Assembly: GCA_003501525.1 (NCBI GenBank)
Contig: DNPI01000041.1
Span: 1-32,507, forward strand
From: Planctomycetota bacterium
GTDB taxonomy: Bacteria; Planctomycetota; UBA1135
Direction: 5' to 3'
DNA: 32,507 nucleotides
The position numbers and the translations under genes were made by a program. Below, piece by piece: positions 16,475 to 23,249 of the stretch. The notes beneath the pieces were generated by a model. That model had not been told where the DNA came from. It ran no database searches and worked only from the letters and a program-made list of their open reading frames with translations. The first letter of the stretch is position 1, and the number at the start of each line of letters is the position of its first letter.

Positions 16475-16932
16475 CCGTCTTCTGTAAATCGCTCGTGCCC
16501 AGCGTCTTCCATTGCTTTAAGGGCATCGTAAGCGGCCTTAGCGGAATCCCGGTCATTTTCGAGCAAGCCCATCTCTAGCTTGAGAAGTTCCTGCTGTGTG
16601 AGAATCATTAGCTTGCGGTAATCGAGGACAAACTCATCGCGCCCTTCTTTTGGGATTGCATCAACCATGGGCGGTGGGATTAATTTCCCTTCGGCGACAG
16701 CTTTTTGCATTTCAACGATGACATCAAGACTTGCGGCGTCTTTTTCTGGATCCTTCAAACTCCTTCGTAGAGATCGCATGCCTCTTTTGAGCACGAGCAT
16801 TCTCTCTTCTAATGGCCCGACTTCCTCTTCTTGAGCCGGTTCTTGAATCGGTTGTGATGCCGGGCCCTCTGGAGACAGAGAGAGCAGGAATAAGATTAGG
16901 AGGAGAGGGCTATAGATAATTAGAACTTTCAT
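16471..16932 (-). CDS. Cytochrome b562-like periplasmic protein
   Basis: The 153-residue protein has a signal peptide (MKVLIIYSPLLLILFLLSLS) and an acidic linker, then ~110 residues of amphipathic helices. The helical part follows soluble cytochrome b562: LEERM at its start (Met45), a central PPPMVDAIP turn between helices, a D-Y-R segment like the D-F-R of CybC, and A-G-H-E-R-F (His146) near the end. Met and His lie 101 residues apart, against 95 in E. coli CybC (Met7 and His102), so both axial haem ligands appear conserved. There is no CxxCH, so any haem would be non-covalent. Placement between an exported oxidoreductase and FGE suggests an electron-carrier role, which is inference. A haem-free four-helix homologue is the main alternative. 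Confidence 0.68.
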   Translation of the reverse strand: MKVLIIYSPLLLILFLLSLSPEGPASQPIQEPAQEEEVGPLEERMLVLKRGMRSLRRSLKDPEKDAASLDVIVEMQKAVAEGKLIPPPMVDAIPKEGRDEFVLDYRKLMILTQQELLKLEMGLLENDRDSAKAAYDALKAMEDAGHERFTEDG

Positions 16933-16935
16933 AGT

Positions 16936-18276
16936 TCAAAGGACAAGCGTTTGTCCGGGTACTGGGATTGAATATCGGCCATCCGCGTCTGGGAGGGTCG
17001 GAGGAGGTGCGTCCCATGCATACTTTTCAGGTGCGAGAGACACCTCGGAAGCCATTGCATCATCCCAGTTGATAGCTTTGCCTGAATAAGTTGCGAGACG
17101 ACCAAGTATTGCGGTCATGGTGCTTTCAGCGCCATATTTTGTTTCATTGAATGGCCTATCTTCTCTAATGGATCGAAATAATTCGTTGTGTTCTACTTGG
17201 TAGGGGTCGGGTTCTTCGCCGCGGAATTTCCATTTTTCACCTTGGCTGCCCCAGAAGTTTTTCCGTTTAAAAACTTCAATTGCGCCTGAATTAACTGAAG
17301 CACGCCCTTTGGTGCCTTCAACATGCTCAGACACGCTTGACCAACAACCAGGGATGTGGCGGCATTGACTAAACATCCGAGTGCCGTCTGCGTATTCATA
17401 CTCAACGGCATGGTGGTCAAAAATTTCACCGTGGTCTATCCCGTTACGGGATTCTCTCCCTCCCATGCCGAGAGCTCTTACAGGATGTTCACCGTGAATC
17501 CAGTTGCACACATCTAGGTTGTGAATGTGTTGTTCGACAATGTGATCGCCGCAAAGCCAGTTGAAGTAGTACCAGTTCCGCATTTGATACTCCATTTCGG
17601 ATTGCCCTTCTTGGCGCCCTCTAACCCAAACTCCAGACCCATTCCAGTATGCCCGGTAGGCGCGGACATCGCCGATGACGCCGTCATGAATTCTCCGAAT
17701 GGTTTCGAGATAGCGAGCTTGGTGGTGTCTTTGGAGCCCCACTCCCACCTTTAGTCCTTTGCGCGTGGCTTCTTCACCGGCGGCGAGGACTTTCCGGATT
17801 CCTGGAGCGTCCACGGCAACCGGCTTCTCCATAAATACGTGTTTTCCTTGTGCAATGGCATGTTCGAAGTGAATAGGACGGAAGCCAGGCGGCGTAGCAA
17901 GAATGACGAGGTCAACTCCTGCTGCGATTGCTTTTTCATAGGCATCAAATCCCGTAAACCTTCTTTCTTCGGGAACCTTTACGGTTTCCGGGTGATTGTT
18001 TTTGAGATGCTGCAGAGTCCCTTCCAGTCGGTCGCTGAAAGCATCTGCCATGGCGACTAGCTCTACGTTACCTGTTGTCGACAAAGCTTGATTAGCCGCG
18101 CCAGCTCCTCTTCCTCCACATCCCACGAGGGCAACTCGAATAACGTCGTCACCGTGGGCGTTGGCCGGTCGAATAGCGTCAATGGCCTTGCCGACGGTTG
18201 GGATTGCTAGGGTCCCGCCAACAACGACGGCGGATTGTTTAACAAAAGTGCGACGAGAGGTTGAGTGATGATTCAT
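16936..18276 (-). CDS. Tat-exported Gfo/Idh/MocA-family oxidoreductase (copy 1)
   Basis: The 446-residue protein begins with a twin-arginine signal (SRRTFVK, 7-13, then AVVVGGTLAIP). The Rossmann fold follows: VALVGCGGRG (GCGGRG 52-57), LATPPGFRP (126-134) and MEKPVAVDAPG (EKP 150-152, catalytic lysine). GDHIVEQHIHNLD (243-255) supplies the family's Asp/His active-site residues. Members oxidise sugars with bound NAD(P); exported members typically fold with the cofactor before Tat transport. A good Shine-Dalgarno (AAGGAGA, about 10 bases upstream) supports the ATG. It is two bases from the FGE-like gene and three from the cytochrome-like gene, and is clearly paralogous to the copy at 20404. 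In a DUF1080 locus, C3 oxidation of a glycoside is the likely reaction. Confidence 0.88.
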   Translation of the reverse strand: MNHHSTSRRTFVKQSAVVVGGTLAIPTVGKAIDAIRPANAHGDDVIRVALVGCGGRGAGAANQALSTTGNVELVAMADAFSDRLEGTLQHLKNNHPETVKVPEERRFTGFDAYEKAIAAGVDLVILATPPGFRPIHFEHAIAQGKHVFMEKPVAVDAPGIRKVLAAGEEATRKGLKVGVGLQRHHQARYLETIRRIHDGVIGDVRAYRAYWNGSGVWVRGRQEGQSEMEYQMRNWYYFNWLCGDHIVEQHIHNLDVCNWIHGEHPVRALGMGGRESRNGIDHGEIFDHHAVEYEYADGTRMFSQCRHIPGCWSSVSEHVEGTKGRASVNSGAIEVFKRKNFWGSQGEKWKFRGEEPDPYQVEHNELFRSIREDRPFNETKYGAESTMTAILGRLATYSGKAINWDDAMASEVSLAPEKYAWDAPPPTLPDADGRYSIPVPGQTLVL

Positions 18277-18278
18277 TT

Positions 18279-19409
18279 TTAGCGTTCTCCTTGGCGTTGG
18301 CCGGATTCCACACGGCGGATGTCATCGAGGTCGGCTTCCCAGTATTGCGCCCATTTGTCTTCATGGGGAGGGGAAAAAGGTCGCACTACGCGGAATCCAA
18401 CGAAGGGCGCGTCGGTTAAGTACCAAATGCTTTTGGGCAATTGCGGATCTTGCACCTTCCATCCTTTCTTGGAGGGTGTTCGAGCTGCTGAGCGGAGACG
18501 ATCGGGATCGTCGTCCCAAGAACCACCTCGTACAACTCGAGGGTAAAGAGATTTAGGCCACGCAACTGGATTGTCGGCTGTTTTTAAAAAAGTTTTTGTG
18601 TCCTGCGGCTCGATGAAAGTGGCATAGAAATCCTTATCCCACTCATCCAGAACCCATTCTGAGACATTCCCATGCATATCAAAGAGCCCCCAGGGATTAG
18701 GTTTGAGCTGGCCAACCTTTTGGTATGCATCGTCCGCGTTGTCGAAGTACCACGCATATTCATCAATCGCTTCTGAGTCGTTACCGAAGGACCATGCCGT
18801 TGTTGTTCCAGCTCGGCAGGCATATTCCCATTCGGCCTCTGTTGGCAATCGATAAAACCTTCCCGTCTTCATAGTTAGCCACTTTGTGTATTGCTTGGCA
18901 GCAAATTGGGTCATGCATGCGGCGGGGAAGCCTTCCACTCCCATTCCGAAGTCCATGGGTAAATAAGGTGGCGTTGGTCGGCTGACAGCATCGGCCCAAG
19001 GGTCTTGTGGATTTGCTTCGTAATTTTCTCCTCGTCGAGTGATGTCGAGGGAGAATTGGAATTCTTGATACTCGTCCCAAGTGACTTCGTGCGTTCCCAT
19101 CCAAAAAGGATCAACCTCTACGTTGTGAACAGGCCCTTCTTCTTTTTTACGGTCTTTCTCATCTGGCGGGCTACCCATTCGGAAGGTTCCACTTGGGATA
19201 GGGGTCATTCCAAAGCTGATTAAAGTGCCGGGAATGCTTTCTTTATAAGCCGCCATATCTTCAGGGCTTTCTGCCTGTGCATTAAGGTTCTCAGCGGATG
19301 GAGCAATACCTGGAGGTGAGTCAGGCTTCCCTCGCTCTTGTGCCCAAAGGGGGCTCCCACTGCCCAGGAGAGAAAGTCCTAGGATGGAAGGAAGAATGTT
19401 CCGTAGCAT
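18279..19409 (-). CDS. FGE-fold protein lacking the catalytic cysteines, secreted
   Basis: The 376-residue protein has a signal peptide (MLRNILPSILGLSLLGSGSPLWAQ) and a complete FGE-like domain from ~60: MTPIPSGTFRMGSPP (68-82), FWMGTHEVTWDEY (102-114), RLPTEAEWEYACRAG (187-201), GLFDMHGNVSEWV (241-253) and RVVRGGSW (291-298). Where FGE has Cys-x4-Cys this protein reads DDDPDRL, so both copper ligands are absent (Asp300 and Leu305). It cannot be a canonical FGE and is more likely a carbohydrate-binding or other FGE-fold enzyme. An insertion around 117-160 is specific to it relative to the true FGE. It is the first gene of the leftward operon, starting two bases from the ATG preferred for the divergent apbE. 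Confidence 0.83.
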   Translation of the reverse strand: MLRNILPSILGLSLLGSGSPLWAQERGKPDSPPGIAPSAENLNAQAESPEDMAAYKESIPGTLISFGMTPIPSGTFRMGSPPDEKDRKKEEGPVHNVEVDPFWMGTHEVTWDEYQEFQFSLDITRRGENYEANPQDPWADAVSRPTPPYLPMDFGMGVEGFPAACMTQFAAKQYTKWLTMKTGRFYRLPTEAEWEYACRAGTTTAWSFGNDSEAIDEYAWYFDNADDAYQKVGQLKPNPWGLFDMHGNVSEWVLDEWDKDFYATFIEPQDTKTFLKTADNPVAWPKSLYPRVVRGGSWDDDPDRLRSAARTPSKKGWKVQDPQLPKSIWYLTDAPFVGFRVVRPFSPPHEDKWAQYWEADLDDIRRVESGQRQGER

Positions 19410-19410
19410 T

Positions 19411-20376
19411 ATGAATCGGCGATGGACGCAAGTCCTTGGGTTAGGAATATTAGCCGCCTTTTCCTGTAAGGCCGGGAGTCCTAGTGAGAGGTTTGAATTT
19501 GAGAAACCGGGTATGGGGACTTTATTTAGAATTTCCCTCTACGCTCAGGACTTCGAAACGGCACGCAGCGCAGCTGAGCGAGCGTTTACCCGCATGCAGC
19601 ATCTTGAGAGAGAGCTTAGTGACTGGGATGCCGATAGCGCGGTCCGGAAACTCCCCTTCGCAGGAGGTCGGGTTAATGTTTCTCAGGATCTATGGGACAT
19701 TCTTTTTCTGTCTATTCGAGTCGCCGAGGCGACGAAGGGTGCCTTTGATCCAACAGTCGGCCCGGTGGTGAAGTTGTGGCGCCGCGCTAGTCGCCAACAA
19801 AAATTACCCGCGACAGAGGATATCGAGGCCGCATTGGAAGCCGTAGGTTGGGGACACATGGATTTAATCGATGAAACGGAGATTAATCTAGGAGTCCCGG
19901 GTATGAGGTTGGATTTTGGTGGCATAGGGAAAGGATTCGCACTTGATGCAATGCTCGGCGTTTTGGGAGAAGAAGGCATCGCGTCAGCACTTGTTGATGG
20001 AGGCGGAGATGTCGCAGTATCTAACCCGCCGCCAGGACAGCAAGGTTGGCGGGTGGCCATCGAATCACCACCTTGGTATTCAGGGGAGCAGCTGCGCCTT
20101 CTCCTTGCGAACCAAGCGATTGCATCCTCGGGTACCCGTTTCCGGAAATTTCAAGTAGACGGCCGTACGTGGTCTCACTTGCTGGATCCACGCACAGGCA
20201 TGGCTCTGGATTATGACATTCAAGCGACTGCTCTTGCCCCTTCAGGTGCACTCGCGGACTCCTTAGCTTCTGCAGCATGTGTTTTAGGGCCTGAGGGGTG
20301 GCAGAATAATTCTCTAGCTTCCAAATGGAGAGGGGTGAAAACTTGGTGGTTTCACCCTGATGAGGCTCTGGAGTGA
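19411..20376 (+). CDS. apbE: FAD:protein FMN transferase, ApbE-like
   Basis: From the ATG at 19411 the protein has 321 residues; in-frame ATGs at 19384 and 19396 would overlap the divergent gene. The N-terminus (MNRRWTQVLGLGILAAFSC) looks like a lipoprotein signal with Cys19, though the lipobox is imperfect. ApbE motifs are present: GMGTLFRIS (34-42), FDPTVGPVV (112-120), LDFGGIGKGFALD (167-179), DGGGD (196-200) and HLLDPRTG (256-263) followed by ADSLASA (282-288) near the Mg site. ApbE attaches FMN to Thr or Ser of exported proteins such as Rnf/Nqr subunits and FMN-binding domains. No obvious target gene is in the window, so its client is unknown. It is followed after 27 bases by the oxidoreductase copy 2. 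Confidence 0.88.
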   Translation: MNRRWTQVLGLGILAAFSCKAGSPSERFEFEKPGMGTLFRISLYAQDFETARSAAERAFTRMQHLERELSDWDADSAVRKLPFAGGRVNVSQDLWDILFLSIRVAEATKGAFDPTVGPVVKLWRRASRQQKLPATEDIEAALEAVGWGHMDLIDETEINLGVPGMRLDFGGIGKGFALDAMLGVLGEEGIASALVDGGGDVAVSNPPPGQQGWRVAIESPPWYSGEQLRLLLANQAIASSGTRFRKFQVDGRTWSHLLDPRTGMALDYDIQATALAPSGALADSLASAACVLGPEGWQNNSLASKWRGVKTWWFHPDEALE

Positions 20377-20382
20377 TAGTCT

Positions 20383-20401
20383 GGGGCTTCAGAGAAGCTC
20401 T
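20383..20401 (+). promoter_or_regulatory. Hairpin just before the start of the downstream oxidoreductase gene
   Basis: GCTTC-AGA-GAAGC (20386-20398) forms a perfect 5-bp stem with a 3-base loop. Extending it with G-T and G-C pairs gives up to 8 bp over 20383-20401. It ends three bases before the ATG at 20404 and covers the region where a ribosome-binding site would be, so it might limit translation unless ribosomes arrive from apbE. There is no U-tract, so it is not an intrinsic terminator. Confidence 0.35.
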
Positions 20402-20403
20402 CC

Positions 20404-21693
20404 ATGACTAGAAAAAATCCCATTTCTCCTAATCCCACCCGCCGAGAATTCTTGCGAAAGAGTAGTGCCGTTGCCGCTGCAACTGCCCTGCCTTTGAAAG
20501 GGGTGGGTTTTCATAATTCCGTTGACGATGTCCTGAAAGTAGGCCTCGTGGGTTGCGGAGGACGAGGGACGGGTGCTGCAGCGAATGCATTGCGTGCCGA
20601 TGCCGCTACGCGTCTCGTGGCTATGGGCGATGCTTTTGCGAATCGTGTTGAGTCTAGCCTTGCTGGGCTTCAAGGAAGCGCTGGTATCGCTGAGCAAGTT
20701 GATGTCCCGCGAGAGCGTCGTTTCTTGGGTTTTGACGCGTATCAACGGGTTATTGAAGAGAGTGATGTAGTTCTTCTTGCAACCCCTCCTCACTTCCGCC
20801 CGCTTCATGTCGAAGCAGCGGTCTCTGCGGGAAAGCATCTTTTCGTAGAGAAACCGGTAGCGGTCGATGCTCCTGGAATCCGTCGAGTGATGGATGCTTG
20901 TAGAGCGGCTGCCGATAAGGGGCTCAGTCTTGTTTCGGGGCTTTGTTACAGGTATCAATTCGCAAAGCAGGAGACCATAAAACGCATTCACGGCGGCGCA
21001 ATCGGTGACCTCGTGAGTCTTCAGTGCTCATACAACACAGGGGGTCTTTGGCACCATGGACGCAAACCAGAATGGAGCGATATGGAGTATCAAGTCCGAA
21101 ACTGGCTTTATTTCAACTGGCTTAGCGGTGACCACATCAACGAACAGCACATTCATAGCCTCGACAAAGTTCTCTGGGCAATGGGAGATGAAACGCCATC
21201 GAAGGTAACGGCGAGCGGGGGACGCATTTCTCGCATCGATGACAAGTACGGCGATATTTATGACCACTTCAATACTGTTTACCAATGGGACAGTGGGGTG
21301 AAAGCTTTCAGCTCTTGCCGACAAATTGTTGGTGCGAGTTCAGATGTCTCTGACTTTGCTCACGGGACTGAGGGGACTGCCGAGATTCAATCTCATCGCA
21401 TTAAAGGAGCGAATGCTTGGCGATGGAGAGGAGATGGCCCAGATGATATGTATCAAAATGAGCATGATGCCCTGTTCAAGAGCATTCGTGCGGGAGCTGC
21501 CGTCAACAATGGAGACTATATGTGCAAATCGACCATGATGGCGATTGCCGCTCGAATGTCTGCTTATACAGGGAGATCTTTGTCTTGGGATGAAGCCATG
21601 AAATCGCAGGAGGACCTCACCCCGGTGGCCTATGTTTGGGGTGATGCACCTGCAATTCGTATCCCACGCCCTGGTGTGACTCCTTTTGTTTAA
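20404..21693 (+). CDS. Tat-exported Gfo/Idh/MocA-family oxidoreductase (copy 2)
   Basis: The 429-residue protein starts with a twin-arginine signal (TRREFLRK, 12-19, then SSAVAAATALP). The nucleotide-binding GLVGCGGRG (GCGGRG 50-55), LLATPPHFRP, VEKPVAVDAPG (EKP 149-151) and GDHINEQHIHSLD (242-254) mirror the leftward paralogue almost motif for motif, including the NWxYFNWL segment. The two copies differ around the likely substrate pocket (HHGRKPEWSDMEY here versus VRGRQEGQSEMEY there), so they may handle different sugars or linkages. It is the middle gene of apbE, oxidoreductase, sulfatase. It should act in the periplasm with a pre-bound nicotinamide cofactor; the acceptor that recycles the cofactor is not known. 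Confidence 0.88.
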   Translation: MTRKNPISPNPTRREFLRKSSAVAAATALPLKGVGFHNSVDDVLKVGLVGCGGRGTGAAANALRADAATRLVAMGDAFANRVESSLAGLQGSAGIAEQVDVPRERRFLGFDAYQRVIEESDVVLLATPPHFRPLHVEAAVSAGKHLFVEKPVAVDAPGIRRVMDACRAAADKGLSLVSGLCYRYQFAKQETIKRIHGGAIGDLVSLQCSYNTGGLWHHGRKPEWSDMEYQVRNWLYFNWLSGDHINEQHIHSLDKVLWAMGDETPSKVTASGGRISRIDDKYGDIYDHFNTVYQWDSGVKAFSSCRQIVGASSDVSDFAHGTEGTAEIQSHRIKGANAWRWRGDGPDDMYQNEHDALFKSIRAGAAVNNGDYMCKSTMMAIAARMSAYTGRSLSWDEAMKSQEDLTPVAYVWGDAPAIRIPRPGVTPFV

Positions 21694-21701
21694 ATCGTTC
21701 C

Positions 21702-23249
21702 TTGCGGATTAAGCGATTTACTGTGCATATGCTTTGGCTTTGCTTGCTGGCTATTGGCTCGTTGTCATGCGATTCAAACTTGGAAGCTGTGCAATCACCA
21801 TCCGCTCCAAATATTGTTTTAGTGGTTGCAGATGACCTCGGTTGGGGGGAGCTCGGGAGCTATGGGCAAACAAAAATTAAGACTCCCAATCTTGACCGTT
21901 TAGCCGCTGAAGGTATTCGATTCACCGATTTTTACTCTGGTAGTCCAGTTTGTGCTCCATCTCGGTGCGTATTGCTGACTGGTCTACATACGGGTAATGC
22001 TTATATTCGCAGAAATGACGAAACCGCAGAACGGGGGGATGTGTGGAACGACCCAGCCTTAGAGGGGCAGCGACCAATTCCTCCCGAAACGTTGACATTG
22101 GCAGAGGTCCTTAAGGACGAGGGCTACGCCACTGCTGCGATTGGGAAATGGGGCTTAGGCTGGCCGGGTTCAACGGGCGACCCCAATTTCCAGGGATTCG
22201 ATTTGTTCTACGGGTACAACTGTCAGCGAGTGGCCCACAACTATTACCCCACCCATATGTGGCGTAACCAGGAAAAAGAACTTTTGGATAATCCAGCTTT
22301 CCGGGCGCGTAACAAATTGCCGAAAGATGCTAATCCAAGCGATCCAGCTTCTTATGCCGCCTATAAAGGTAAAGACTATGCGCCTGATTTCATGGTTAAA
22401 GAGGCCGAAGGGTTTATGCGGACTAGTGCTTCTGAGGGAGCTCCTTTTTTCTTGTATTACCCTTCCCCTATTCCTCACTTGGCTTTGCAAATTCCGGATG
22501 AAGAGCTAGAGGCTTATGAAGGTGAATGGGAAGAAAAACCTTATGTCGGCGGGAAGGGATATTTGCCTCACCCGAAACCGCGTGCCGCTTATGCTGCGAT
22601 GATTACTCGCCTTGATCGAGAAGTCGGGGTCTTGATGGATACTTTGGATGATCTGGATTTGACGGACAACACTCTCTTTGTGTTCACCTCGGACAATGGC
22701 GCTTCGTGGATAGGAGGCGTTGATCTTAATTTCTTTGATAGTTCTGGTGGTTTGCGTGGACGCAAGGCTCAATTGCATGAAGGTGGTATTCGCGTCCCGA
22801 TGATTGCGAGATGGCCCGGGCATATTAAGCCGAACTCGGTCACTCCTTTTGTTGCCGGCTTCCAAGATTTAATGCCGACTATCAGTAGAGCGGTGGCACC
22901 ACGGAAACCGCTGCCTGAGCGCTTGGACGGCATATCTCTTCTTTCGGTGTTACGGGGCCAGGAAGTCGATTTAATACGTTCCACTCCTTTGTATTGGGAG
23001 TACCAGAACCGTCGAGCTCTTCGGAGGGGTGAGTGGAAAATCTATCAATCTGGCCCAAGGCAGCCCTGGCACCTTTATAACCTCAAGGAAGACACTTCTG
23101 AATCTAATGATGTCGCGAAGGAACATCCCGAGTTGTTGCGTGGCTTAATCGCGGAAGCGAATTCAACACGCTCTCCGTCAGAGCTCTATCCGCTCAAGGG
23201 GGTGGATGTTCCCGTTGAGGCCCGTGAGGCTGAAGGGAAGGTTCGCTAG
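21702..23249 (+). CDS. Arylsulfatase-family (S1) sulfatase, secreted, Cys-type
   Basis: The TTG at 21702 gives 515 residues and a positively charged n-region (RIKR) before the hydrophobic core and a cysteine at 23 (GSLSCDS), consistent with a lipoprotein; the ATG at 21729 would lose the charge. APNIVLVVADDLGWGELGSYG provides metal ligands (Asp44, Asp45). The sulfatase signature is CAPSRCVLLTG (84-94), with Cys84 the residue converted to formylglycine. AAIGKWGLG, FTSDNGA and a C-terminal LYNLKEDTSESND segment complete the fold. It hydrolyses sulfate esters, most likely on a carbohydrate. Its maturation enzyme is probably the true FGE at 15557. The stop overlaps the convergent metalloprotease stop in a CTAG. 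Confidence 0.92.
   Translation: MRIKRFTVHMLWLCLLAIGSLSCDSNLEAVQSPSAPNIVLVVADDLGWGELGSYGQTKIKTPNLDRLAAEGIRFTDFYSGSPVCAPSRCVLLTGLHTGNAYIRRNDETAERGDVWNDPALEGQRPIPPETLTLAEVLKDEGYATAAIGKWGLGWPGSTGDPNFQGFDLFYGYNCQRVAHNYYPTHMWRNQEKELLDNPAFRARNKLPKDANPSDPASYAAYKGKDYAPDFMVKEAEGFMRTSASEGAPFFLYYPSPIPHLALQIPDEELEAYEGEWEEKPYVGGKGYLPHPKPRAAYAAMITRLDREVGVLMDTLDDLDLTDNTLFVFTSDNGASWIGGVDLNFFDSSGGLRGRKAQLHEGGIRVPMIARWPGHIKPNSVTPFVAGFQDLMPTISRAVAPRKPLPERLDGISLLSVLRGQEVDLIRSTPLYWEYQNRRALRRGEWKIYQSGPRQPWHLYNLKEDTSESNDVAKEHPELLRGLIAEANSTRSPSELYPLKGVDVPVEAREAEGKVR

Noticed and set aside
20389..20991. 200-codon open frame on the minus strand across the start of oxidoreductase copy 2
   Set aside because: It is antisense to a protein with clear Tat and Rossmann motifs and has low-complexity, motif-free sequence.
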